From assembly GCA_021234155.1 (NCBI GenBank), contig JAJEKV010000027.1, positions 3,429,623 to 3,493,622 on the forward strand: a stretch of 64,000 nt of DNA. The letters run 5' to 3'. Shown here one piece after another: positions 34,481 through 46,215 of this stretch. Source of the DNA: Isoetes taiwanensis. Taxonomy: Eukaryota; Streptophyta; Lycopodiopsida; Isoetales; Isoetaceae. A model generated the notes under the pieces. The model saw only the letters and a list, made by a program, of their open reading frames with translations. It was not told where the DNA came from and ran no database searches. Both the position numbers and the translations under genes were made by a program. How positions within the stretch are numbered: position 1 is the stretch's first letter; each line of letters starts with the position of its first letter.

Positions 34481-35843
34481 ATAGTAAATCCATCTAGAGT
34501 GCAGTTAGTACTAAGTAATAACCCATCAATGACATTTCAAAGTGCCATCAAGAAACAGATTTTGTGTTAATAATGCAGATACAGCTTCCAGATAATTTTC
34601 TGCACAACTTTAACTCCAAGCATGTTATTGCATTTCTGAGACTTCTGCGTCTAACCCAACAGTTTTATTTGTCTTCAATAAACCCAATTTCAAGTGGATG
34701 AGCTGAATTAAAGTATTGGAAGAACAATGGGATCTGAGAGATAATGAAGCTCCCAAAAGGGCAACATATGATGGCATGAGAGGAGAAAGGAAGCATAAGG
34801 CAGATCAGGGGGATTACCTTCTTTAATTTGCACTGGATTTCTTGGATAAGACATCAGTTGATCCAAAACATTTCGACTCTTTATTTTGGCATAGCAAGCT
34901 CATCTTCCTGCCCAATTTCCTCCTGCTAATCATCCTTGTAAAAGCATTTATGGCCTAATGCTTGCACTACATTTTAGGGTACACTGGTTCATGACTGATT
35001 CTTCTCTCTGGTTTGAAAGATTTCATGTTTGTAGATCTTCTGTTTATGGCTATCTGTAGTTATTCTGGGAATCGACATCTTCTTATTTGCTGCCATGATC
35101 TTTGACATAGAGGCGCAGTATTCTATGCACTGAATCTTACAAGGATAGTACATTGATCATGCAACTTCTTTGTGATAATCTTACGCTCTGGACATCAGAC
35201 ATGCAGGTATATTTATAGTGTTGTAGAGTATGATTATAAATGCATTACAGTAGTCACTTCTGGTCAGCTGAACTTGCAACCTCCATACCAACATTCTTCT
35301 TTGCATTTGCATTGTTGTGTAGGATGATTTTTTTTCTGCATTAAATAAAGCTGCACGCCATGTGGTCCTTTGCACTCTTCCGAATTGTTTGACTTACAGT
35401 TAGTATCTCTGCACAATATAGTCAAGCCACCGCCGCCTAAAGGATGTGTAACCAGGACTTGTAAGTGTTTGTTATGTAGTTGATGCTTCATCGCTTTGGG
35501 TTCCAAATTAAGCAAAGTATGAGCGTAATATACTCCAAAGAGCCTATAGCATTGGCATATACAAAAAATGATTTAAGTTTCTTGCAATATGGTTTGCATA
35601 TAAAATGTTATCAATGGTCATGCAATTCTAGCGTTCTTACATTCTATTATCTTACTATTATTTGCTGTTTGCCTTATCTTGCAGCCCACCTCTTCAAGTC
35701 ACCTCTATTCTTCAAGTTTCCTAATTACAAAGCAGTAAGATGATGCAGTAAGATGATGTGGAAGGTGCCACCATGGATTAAGGTGACCGCAATTCGCGAT
35801 TAAGAAGGTGCCAGCTTCTATACGATTTGGAATTCTTGTAAAA
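34481..35843. other. AT-rich, intron-like sequence
   Basis: Possible further minus-strand exon pieces near 34,550-34,800 (NYLEAVSALLTQNLFLDGTL), flanked by intron-like T-rich stretches. The rest shows nothing I can assign. Confidence 0.35.
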
Positions 35844-36115
35844 GGGTGTAAATATGGTAATGCTACCCAAAAAGCACCATCCGGACAAGTGCTTTAGGTG
35901 CTTTGCTTGAAGACATTTCTCTTCAACGACCTTAGAGTTGTTACTTAAAAAACAATATATATGATGTAGGAAGGCAAGGAGCGATGATATAGATCGTGTG
36001 GAGGAGCGCATAAATTGTGGAGGTCAAGTTATGACACATTTTTTTCTTAGTCATAGGTGCTTTAGGTGCTATGTGTTTTTTCGCTTTTTTGGGTAGCATT
36101 ACCATATTTACACCC
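35844..36115. mobile_element. MITE-like element with 32 bp inverted ends
   Basis: GGGTGTAAATATGGTAATGC...CCCAAAAAGC at 35,844-35,875 is the inverted complement of 36,083-36,115, with a single extra base in the right arm. Total length is 272 bp. Flanks are ...GTAAAA and AAAATC..., so a short A-rich target duplication is possible but not provable. No coding capacity. Confidence 0.75.
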
Positions 36116-36422
36116 AAAATCACTCCATGTGTCTATCCGTGTTGCTTATACGCGCTTCCAATTTTCTCTTTCTTTCTAGAGCATATACTATTTAGGGGAG
36201 GTGTTGATATTGTTGAAGAACTTACCTGCCTTATCACGGTTCTCTCTATCATATTATAGAGCCTTAAAAAGGTAATGTAAGTTTTAGCTTAAATTTTGGT
36301 TCTCTTAGCTTAAGTTTAATTGGTTCTTGTGTTGTTTAAGCTTGTTAGAGTTCATATATATTAATTGTGTTAGCTTTTACTAAGTTTATCTTATTGATTG
36401 TGTTTCATTCATAGGAAATAAC

Positions 36423-37755
36423 ATGGACGATGTCTTGAGGACCTCGCACTTATGCTATTAAAGTTATCTTAAGCACGCCATCGGATCAAGAGAGGAGCAT
36501 TTACGAGCATCGATGTGATGGTCAGAACCTAATACCACTATTAGAAGGGCGATATGATGAATGCTACGTATCGTCAAAGGGTATATAAATCATTATGGTC
36601 CTCTTTCTACCACTACCACTCCCACCACATCCCCGTAGCCACTAGAACCTCCTTGCTCACTCCTTCTAACACTCCACTTGCCGGGACTTCCGAACATACA
36701 CCCTTTAGAGATTCTCAACTGCTGATATAAATGACTCAAGTTGGTCCAAGAAAAGGAAGAGGACCAGGATCGAAGGAGAAGTAGAATTGCGTGATGAACA
36801 AGGACCCCATTGAGTATCCACGTAAGTACTTATTTTTTGCATTTTAGTTATTTCGAATTGAAATTGTAGCATTTAAAGATGCGAAAGTTAGGATTTAAGA
36901 TTAAATATTGGATAGTGTAGACATTATTTCCATGTCTTAAAATTTGTAATGTCATAAGCTAACATTATTTATTGATTTTTAATCATCTAATGTACGCTTA
37001 TCTTTCGATTGGCCGATTTAAATATTCTTCTGATATCATCATCATTGAAGAGGGATCACGAGGCAAAGTAGTCCCACCGGCAAATACTTCCTTAGGTTGT
37101 CCTTCTTATGGTGCAAAAGCAATGGAATTCTCAAAAATATAAGTAGGGCAAGAAGGGAAGTATTATATTGGAAGAACCCACATTTGGACATGAAACATCA
37201 GAGGCGGGAGCATATTGATGCAGTAAGTAATTGTTGTTTTATTTTTTTTTATTAATGATGATTTTTAATAAGCTAAAGATAAAGTTCCACATGTGTGATA
37301 TAGGTCTTCGAGAGATTAGAGGAATGGCACGGAAAAGGATGGAGTAAAAGAGAAGTCATGAGAATTATTACTTTTACAGGGTTTTCAAATTTAGATTGAT
37401 TGATGATATCGCCAAGGATCTCATCTTAGTAGTACTCTCAACTTCTGTAAGATGCAAAAACATCTAGCAAGGCATGGCATTTGGCCAGTAGAGGAGCGAC
37501 ATCGAAAGGTAATTTTTTCTAGATTATGAAATTAATAACGAACTTATAATTTCATTTTATGTCATTTTTCTTGTGTAGGCCATTGAGCAATTGCTTCTTC
37601 TGGATGATATGGAAGTACAAGCTGATAATAAAGATCTACCTAATAATGTTGAACAAGATGATATTTATGCACATCAAAATTATGATGATGAGCATGATGG
37701 TAGTGCAAAGAAAAAATGCCCTCATGAAAACAATATTGTATTTCTTTTGAATTAA
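36423..37755 (+). pseudogene. Tail of an unidentified multi-exon gene
   Basis: Coding-like pieces are joined by good splice sites. An exon ending MKHQRREHIDA has donor GTAAGTAATT at 37,223. The next exon, 37,304-37,508, reads VFERLEEWHGKGWSKREVM and, after a frame shift, FCKMQKHLARHGIWPVEERHR. An intron at 37,509-37,578 (GTAATT...TGTGTAG) follows. The last exon, 37,579-37,755, reads AIEQLLLLDDMEVQADNKDLP and an acidic tail with HENNIVFLLN. The stop codon at 37,753 overlaps a polyadenylation signal AATAAA (37,754-37,759). I do not recognise the protein. Earlier exons between 36,423 and 37,200 are less clear (PRKGRGPGSKEK near 36,740). A frame shift in the middle exon suggests it is not functional. 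Confidence 0.4.
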
Positions 37756-37759
37756 TAAA

Positions 37760-40360
37760 AAATTCTCTTTTTGTTATGCTTTATTTTGTTATTATATAAA
37801 GAGAATCCGAAGAAAAAAAATATAAAAGTTCGTCCAAATTTTTTTTTGTAACAGTTCATGAACTTGCAATGCGTTTCAAGGTTTTTTTTTTATTTAATAC
37901 AATTCTATTGTGGGAGCCTTTCATTATTTTTCTTTCCTTATCGGTTTTTCTGGTAAGGTTGATTGTTTGGCCGCTGATTTCCTTTAGATATTCAGAGGGA
38001 TTGTTCCGCATCCACTTGATATGAATACCTCGCCGGAAGAAACACATGACAAATCCTATGGTCCAAAAAAAACCACCACCACACCACATTGCTGTGCAAC
38101 GTGCCTCGTGGGTCTGCATGACCAATGACCATCACCACACCGCTTACTTAGAACTCGAAGTTCAATGGCACAAACAATCTTTGCAAGTCTTCCCTACCCT
38201 ACCGCCGTAACTGACACCCCAACCCTAAGCAACCCACCGGAATGAAGGGCATCGATTCGTGATGCCAATGTAGAACCGTTGAACCACCATGAAGTAAAAC
38301 TGGAGCCAAGGCCATGAGATTCGCCCTTCATGGAAGCAACCCGATTTTTTGACGGTTGGAAGGAAAGAAATAAAAATAAAAACGAGCCTCCAACATGCCG
38401 ACATCCAAGCCTTAATCCAAGCCCCTCTACCCAAATTTAATCAATCCCCGCTTTATCTGCGCCCACCTTCTATCACCATAATCGATCTTTGGCCTCTTCC
38501 TTGAAACCCGTGCTGCCATCCACCATACCCGATCCCGAACCCCTCGCCTCCAAGCCTGCCCCATCGCTGAAAAAAAAGAAAAGCAACGCGGCTTATCCTC
38601 CCATTTTAAACCATGTATGGAAACGTGATGCCTCAAATATTTTAGAATGATGCTTTGACTCCCAACAAGCACCTCAAATCGCTCAAAATACCGCTTTTTG
38701 TTTCACTACGTTTTTGCATACAATACAGTGGCAAAATCTAGGCCAAACCATGCGTGAGATACCCTCCCCAAATACCAAACAAAATAATTAGAACATTATA
38801 TCAACCCTTTTAATTTGAAAATTTCCGGTTTAGTGGAAAAGTTTTTTTGGTTTTTTCTTTAAGGGAATTTCCTAAGATTGTTGTTGTTTTGGTAGCCGGA
38901 AAATTTTAGCGTTCTTCCAGAAATCGAGAACAATTTTTCGCTTATGTCTTGGGTCAGGAGTTTTTGGATTGATCTATCATCTCGGCATGCATGCCACGAA
39001 TATTGTAAGGCCGGAAGAGTGGCTTTTGGTTGATTCTTATCTCCCGTCGATTCGCGAGCCTTGCCCTGTATTGCATTTCGAGCTTTTGGTTCCATTGGCT
39101 TCCATAACCATGACGTTTTGAGGTGATTGTATTCTTTCTTGGATTGTTTAGTGCTGCTAATTAACTGGCCTATGTTTGCAATCACCACAAATCAGAGTTT
39201 GATTACAGTGGGTTTAATTTTTCCAGGTCGATTTTTCTATATCTATACTTCAAGATGGGTGCCATTTATTCTTGCAGTTGCATGAGCTGGATTTTGCACC
39301 CGTTCAGCAGAATGAGAGGAGGTTTAGAGCATTCTCAACAAGTTTTATACTGCATCGATCCTGCATCGCCTCTACCTAATTGTAGACAAACCAGGCATTG
39401 TCTTTACGGCATCAAGAACTGTCTCCTGCTAATTTATTTGGTGGAGTAAGTATTGGATTTGGTCTTTCTGTGCTTATTTCTGTATTCTTGCATAAATCTT
39501 GGAATCTTATGTTAGTTGGCCGTTTGTTCATATAATTTAACTCAATATTACTCAATCTAATTAGAGACAAAAGGTATGTTTATGCTGACAGTGAGGCAAT
39601 TAGGAAGATATTCCATGTAAGGCATGTTCTGAGCTCTCCCATGATAGGCATCAGCATGCACTGTATCTTTATTTTTAATTCTTCTAGCAGATGGGAATGA
39701 CTGTCATTTGCCTTGTTGGATTCTATAAACTACTTGCTACCTTAGGTATACAAGATGTTTCTTTTCTCTGATGCAGGAGAGGTTTGTCATTTGCCACCAT
39801 TTGTATGTCAAGATTGTATGCATTTCTTGAAGGCTCTGTGAGAAGTTACTTTGTCTTTTTGTATCTTTAGAATATTATCTCTACCAATGGTTCTTCCTTT
39901 TCAAGAAGGATCTGCTGTTGAACAGATTTGTCCCAATTTTTTTTGCACCATCAAAGGCCAGTTTTAGCTTTACCCCTATATTGCCTACCCCTTTAATCTG
40001 GCGCCAGCTTGAAGTTTACTAGAAAAGTGCAGGCAGGGCCTGATCTAATCCTAATGTACGCTTTGTCTTGGTTTAGTTTTAGGATGAGTTTTTCTCTCCT
40101 CTTCTTGATCACAGTTTTATGCTCTCTTTTCAATGCATCTTTTTTCTTTAGCAAAAGCCCTTATCATGAAGATAGCATGTGTACTTTTTCAGAGCCCCTT
40201 AGATGTGGTACCAGCGCAGTCTTTCTGCTACATCAGACCTGCCTTAGATTCCTACTGAGCTGATGGATTATTGGCTGGCCATCATGATCAGAATTTATCT
40301 TTTGACAGGGTTTCAACCAAATATGGAGAGGATGTAAAGGGAAACAAGCAGCTTTACAGA
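37760..40360. other. No gene recognised
   Basis: Frames on both strands are short and unlike known families. 39,200-40,300 resembles plant intron or intergenic DNA (T-rich with scattered TGCAG). Confidence 0.4.
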
Positions 40361-40361
40361 A

Positions 40362-40680
40362 ATGTGTCTATTTTCAATGTTTTGATAACATTCATGGCAA
40401 AAATTTTCATATTTCATACGCTTTTTCCTTTTGCTACTTGCAGAACTAGAATTATGCGGTCCGGACTTCCTACAAGCAACGTCAAAAAGCCAGCTAGATT
40501 TTTGAGCAGGGCCTAGCAACAGTATGTGTGAGAAAAGGTAACATATTGCATTCATGCACTATTCTTTTATGTATATAGAAACATATATTTCAAGCATATT
40601 AAGTTGTTGATTTGCTCAAGAGAAGCAAGTCAGATTATGTTACAGCCGGTTAAACAACACCACTAGAATATATTTCTGTT
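40362..40680. repeat. Local duplication, copy 1
   Basis: Matches 41,065-41,390 in order: TATTTTCAATGTT, AACATTCATGGCAAAA, TTTGCTACTTGCAG, CAAGCAACG, AAGCCAGC, TATGTATAT, CAAGCATATTAA and AACAACACSACTAGAATAT. The match continues at 40,937-41,000 against 41,392-41,450, so about 250 bp was lost from copy 2 or gained in copy 1. Confidence 0.75.
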
Positions 40681-41064
40681 GTTGGAAGTCATGCCAAAGG
40701 GATCTCCTATAGATACAACAGCAAGCTATGTTTTCTCATCTTTTCAGGTGGTCAGAGCTTGCATTCGTGTGCTTCTAAGCTGTATGTTAATTGCCACAAA
40801 AAATGACAAAGGTAAAGCATATTCCTGCAAAGAATCACATTCGGGCTTTGGTAACTACAGAAATTATGTGATTCTATAATATGATTTGAAAATTGTGTGC
40901 ATGGATGCCACCATCATTTTGGCCCCTTTTGGTTGTGTACAATATGTAGCCGCTTTGTTGTGTGATCCGATGAAGATGATAGTGCCATAAATAATTACAA
41001 TATTGGGCTCTGGGCAACTGATTACCAGAGCCAATCTTGCTTTATGTTTATTGCTCTTACAGGA

Positions 41065-41450
41065 ACATGTTTATTTTCAATGTTCTTAAATAACATTCAT
41101 GGCAAAAGGTTTTAAATTTAATCTGCTTCTTCATTTGCTACTTGCAGGAACTCAAATTACAGTCAGGCTTTCCAACAAGCAGCGTTTAAAAGGCCAGCCA
41201 GCTTTTTCAGCAGTGCCTAGCAAGAGTCTTTTGTGGGATTAAGTAATATACTTCATTGATGCACTTCTTTTTCTTTATGTATATGGAAGGTCATATCTTC
41301 AAGCATATTAAATTGTTGATGCTCAAGAGAAGCTGGCCGTATCATGTTAGGGCGAAGCTAAACAACACGACTAGAATATGTTTGTGTACAATATTTAGCA
41401 GCTTGGATGTGATTCAACGAACATGATAGTGCCATAAATAATTACAATGT
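41065..41450. repeat. Local duplication, copy 2
   Basis: See copy 1. Offset about 704 bp at the start and 455 bp at the end, showing the internal length difference. Confidence 0.75.
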
Positions 41451-42409
41451 TGGGTTTGGGTATGGGTACTGATACTAGCGAAACCATTGCGCTTTTATAT
41501 TTATTGGTAGCCTTGAATGGCATCCTATTGCCAGATTGGCCAAGTTGGATCATTTAGATCAATTTTGAAGATTGCATTACAATATAATATATTTCTATGG
41601 ATTCTTCTGCGACACATGGGAGGACTTCACTTCCACAAAATTTGCTTGGAAGTTGCTAAAATTTAGAGTTGCCTAGCCAAGTTTTCTCCCTATTGTTTTC
41701 TCAATTCAGATTTTGACACATCTTAATTTATTTAAATTTTTAAAAGGTTGTGGTGATACCTTTGCTTCTAAGTATCCTTTGGTGGAATACGAGATTTGCT
41801 GATTTAGGTTTTAATCTTTTAAATGGCTATACCTTATGCTCATCGCATGATACTAATGCAGGTATACAAATGAATTCAAGTTCGTGGAAGCCATATTTGG
41901 GCCAATAAAGGTGACAATGTGCATTGGTTTGTGACCTGTGTGTGCACCATGCAATGGAAGTGGTGCAAAAAACGGAATCCCACACATAGACAACTACTTC
42001 AAAAGGCTTTATAATGTTCATTCTATATTTGATGTATAGATATCTCCATGCATTAACAATCACTACCTTGAATCATATGATGCTGCCATTACCATCATAC
42101 TTAATCTTAGAAATTAAATCTATAAATTCCTTCCGTAATAGTGTGGCAAATTATTCTTATAGAAGCAACGACATAAACGCTGGTGACTATGTTCCAATCA
42201 GATGTTGCACAATATAATAAGCTGGCATGAAAACCACATTAAATATGCACTTTCACATAATAGCTATATTTATAGTCATGCCTCTCTAGCCACACGGCAA
42301 CCAAACGAAAATTACATGCCATTCCTGACATATTACATTCCACCTAGACATTAAAATGCATTCGGTCTAAACATTAAATGGTGCCTAACTTATTCATCCC
42401 CCATCCAAA
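41451..42409. other. No gene recognised
   Basis: AT-rich, only short random frames. Confidence 0.4.
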
Positions 42410-42700
42410 TCACTACTAAAGCCCGGCAACGCCGGGAAATGCGTTTCAATATTGAAACGTGTTTCTGTTTTATTTTATTTGAAACGCATTGCAAGCTTTT
42501 GACGCGTTTCAAACTTGTTATGCGTTACAAATACGTTACGTGTTTCAAACTTGTTATGCGTTACAAATCCGTTACGCGTTTCAATTGACCCCATCATTCA
42601 TAACGCGTATCAAATCAACATTGTAACGCCATTTTTTAATTATATTATATTATTTTTTTAGTTCAAAAAAGCGTATCAAAAAGCGTTACAACACTTGGCA
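42410..42700 (-). mobile_element. Helitron-like 3' end (variant) with ACGTTACAA / GTTTCAA repeats
   Basis: On the minus strand a perfect hairpin CCCGGC-GTT-GCCGGG lies 8-9 bases before TAGTAGT. Helitron 3' ends carry such a hairpin before CTRR. Here the last bases are not a clean CTAG, so the call is weaker than at 43.9 kb. Next to it, 42,430-42,690 is built of GAAACGCGTTTC, ATGCGTTACAAAT and related 12-15 bp motifs, with TTTCAAACTTGTTATGCG occurring twice. Confidence 0.4.
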
Positions 42701-45700
42701 TGATCTCATCCATTGGAGTCGCGCGATCCTAACTGTTGGCCTAGATATATAACGAGGCACCTTCTTCTTGTCGAGCCATTCCGGTTCAATGACAGTCTTG
42801 AGCCTTCTAGGCATCTGTCTTGTGTTCCTGCTTGTCTTCGGGCCATTGTACTCCTGATTCTTGTTCATATATTAGATTTTTCGCCGATCTTGGTGTATTT
42901 CCTCCGTATTTCTTGCATATTCTCCACGTATTTTCCTTGTTTTCACAAATGAGAAGACCATAACAGGCCAAGGGAATCGAATCCCTTGCGCTTCACAAAT
43001 ACCAATAAGCATGTCTTCCCTTAAGGGGAGGGGCTATTCCCACACAAGAAAACATTCTCATTTCGAAGCAATGGAACATTATGCCAAGTACAAGTAAAAG
43101 GACAACTCCACACTCTCTCTTTTTCATATCAAAATTTCTTATTTCTTTTTATTCTAACAATGTTTCAACACAACCCACATGCAATTCACACATTCTTCTC
43201 TTCCTTCTTTTTAAGCACATAATTGCAAGCAAAGAAGCAGTATGTTAATCAAATAGGCTAGAATAAGGATCTCATATATATTCATAAACCAAATGACAAA
43301 AATTCATGTCTTTTCTTAAGACATAAACAACTTTATGAACCATAAACAACATGATGAAGAAACAATAGAAACTTTGGCTTCATGGAATACGAAAATGTAG
43401 AATATGATCATAATTGCACAAGCCATAAGAATAATCTTGCTAGCAACCTATAAGAATTACAATAATCTCTATTACTAGTTCTGGAAGAGCAAAAGTGCGC
43501 AGAAATGAAACTAGGCAGACTATAATTCCCTTTGCAACTTTCTGCCATGCCTAAGAAACTAGGTGCACAACATGGTATCTATATTGTTGTCAAAGCTTTG
43601 CCATACCCTACCAGAATTGTTCTTAAGGCCTCTCTTCTGTGAAATCTGGAAAACGCATAAGAAAGAGATGCCCAAGCTCAAATGGACACACTTTCAAAAA
43701 CAACAGAAAACATCATCTCTGTAAACCTTTGAGCAACGACTAGACAAGCCCAGCAACCCATGTAAGCTTTATAAGTATTTCCATGCAAATATCGGACGTC
43801 AACTTTAATAAATCTTATGTTATAAAAATACCGTAAACCCACTTTGCCAATGTTATAGGCATACTAGTAATGGTGCCCAGCGTTGCTGGGTATATGTTGG
43901 AACCTGTAAATAAAAGGCCAGCAATGCTCCCAACTCGGAAGTTGTCCCTACTTGTCCTCTTAAGAATTTTCTTGAACTGACTTTTAAGGCTACATGCTTT
44001 TTATTTCTCAGAGCTTATGCAAGATATTTTGTAGAATGCAATAATAGCGTGTAATAGGGTGTGCACAATAGGGTGTGCCTTGAGATTGCATTCAAGGTGC
44101 AAGGTTATCTAATTGTTATGTAGATATCCTTCCATAAATCCAAGTTTCTTCAATTAATGAAATCATGTTTTTATATAGCAAACTAATTATTCACTTGTAA
44201 ACAACATATTATTTAACAGCAAAATAATTTGCTTACTAAGTTATCAGTTGGAATCTGTCCAAATTTTATGTTTCTTTGCTAGAATCATAAACGCATCAAG
44301 CATAGCCTTAAAAATTGATCCTTATCGTCTTCCAAATTTTATGCTTCTTTGCCAAAGTTATAAATGCACCCCTAAGCTCAAGCATAGATTTTAAAATTAA
44401 CCCTTATCATAGACGGAGCCCAAAAAGTCTAGACTGGATTTAAAAGCAAACAATGCGCATCAAACTTTTGATATTTTCTAATATTTTACTCTTCTAGTCG
44501 TACATTAAAAAAAAAAACTATTGTAGATTAGATATAGATTTTATGGCCATTGATGTAAAATAAAAGCAAGCCTGATTAACATCAATTGTTTTTTATCAAT
44601 TCTCAATGGTGTGGGATGACATATAGATGGGTTAGAAAATTCAAAGAATGCTCATCTGGCTCCTTCTTATCGATTCTCGTTTTTGTGACATGACATGTAG
44701 GTGGGTAGAAAATTCAGAGAATGCTGGGTTGGCTTCAATCTATCAATTGTTTTTTTATCAATTTTCGATGATGTGATGATGTGGCAGACACGTAAATGGG
44801 CTAGAAAATGCAGAAAATGCTTGGTTGGCTCCTTTTGAGGCAGGGAGTTTTCGTGCCCACACATCACATGTTAGTTGCTTCATTGTTGGATAAACTCATG
44901 ACTCATTCTTTACTTTGTACACGTATCAGATCTATGCATCCACACCTTCCAAGAAAACTGATACTACTACTTTGAATGAGATGTTTTACCACCATGGACT
45001 ATATCTGTATATTTGTGGCTCAAAGATGCCCCTGCTATGATACATAAAAGTACTTTTCAAAATTAATGATTTGAGCATCAATCAGATAGCCAAATAAAAA
45101 TTAGAAGTGTGTCAACTCAAACTCGCCAATGTAGTAAGTCTCAAAAATAGTTTATCATTTGCAGGCAGATCATAGGTGGCAAGGCCAGTCCCACTAATCC
45201 ACCCATTATGTGTTGAGCTCCATCTTGTGCATTTTAGATTACCAATCTAGACATCATAATCTTGATCTGCTAGGATGAATCCAAATAAATTCTCTACTAG
45301 ACTGTATAGCCAGCTATCTCCATCCTGCTCAAGAGATTAAGTTGTACTTATAAAATTTTGAAATTGTTTTATGAAATGTTTAACGGCATGTTCATGCCAT
45401 GCATGCCATGTCGTATCTTACATACAAACTTGATTCATTGCAAACTTAAATGCATAGCATTTTAGTATTTACAAAGAGATGCATGCAATTACCAGGTAAT
45501 CAAAGATGTAATTTGGATGAATTAAGAATACTTAAGGTTCATTATCCAACTATCTAGAAGAAAACCAAATTATCCGAAAGCGATGACATGACGCCGCAAG
45601 AGATACATGAGCACGCACTCGCGAAGAGAATAGGGTCCTGAATATGGTGGCGATTGATCCTCAAAGATCATTTTCTATTCCCTCGCACATCAAAAAGTGT

Positions 45701-46160
45701 AAACATATCATCTCAGAGCACCATATTAGTATAACCTTCCAAAATGTGCAGGCATATTACAATAAACAAATTCATCTGCAGATTTTTCTACTCTACTACA
45801 TATACTTCTATTGTGATTTAACAATACCCTCTCTATCTATCTATATCAAAACCATAAAGCATGGTAAATCTTGATGTTTTCATGCTCAGAAGCAAATCCA
45901 TAGAATGAAGTTTTATCTTTTATAAAATAGAACCAATAGGAGCCTAACATTATGTGTGGAGCAAAGAATAGAAGCATAGATTCAATGTTGTACCCGGAAG
46001 AGAAAACAAAGTCGCCTCTATTTCGTATTTCTTTGAACTGTGAAGCAAGCTAATCTAAAAATAATAGCTTATGGCAAGGATCTGAGCATCGTGATATCGA
46101 TCCTCAACCGGATGCCGCCTAAGGAGAGCAGGTCGAGATGCTGGGATGCCTCGCTATTAA
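42701..46160. other. AT-rich sequence, no gene recognised
   Basis: Apart from the Helitron-like end at 43.9 kb there is nothing I can assign. A degenerate direct repeat occurs near 44,575-44,850 (ATCAATTGTTTTTTATCAAT and TGGGCTAGAAAAT-type blocks, roughly 170 bp apart). Confidence 0.4.
43863..43910 (-). mobile_element. Helitron-like 3' end
   Basis: Reading the minus strand: ATACCCAGCAACGCTGGG, CACCATTA, CTAG, T. The hairpin CCCAGC-AAC-GCTGGG is perfect, the 8-base spacer and CTAG followed by T are as in plant Helitrons, which insert between A and T. The element would extend to higher coordinates. No Rep/helicase gene is present, so any element here is non-autonomous. The 5' end (TC...) was not found. 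Confidence 0.55.
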
Positions 46161-46167
46161 GATAAAC

Positions 46168-46210
46168 TAGTAATGGTACCCAAAATTTTGCCGGGCATAA
46201 ATTAGAACCT
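46168..46210 (-). mobile_element. Helitron-like 3' end, same family as 43.9 kb
   Basis: ACTAGTAATGGTACCCA on the plus strand equals ACTAGTAATGGTGCCCA at 43,863, and GCCGGGCATAAATTAGAACC equals GCTGGGTATATGTTGGAACC. The hairpin is imperfect here. The pyrimidine tract starts within 20 bases of this end. Confidence 0.5.
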
Positions 46211-46215
46211 TTAAT

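Noticed and set aside
42965-42995. tRNA-like T arm (AAGGGAATCGAATCCCTT)
   Set aside because: Loop length is wrong and no acceptor, D or anticodon arm can be drawn around it.
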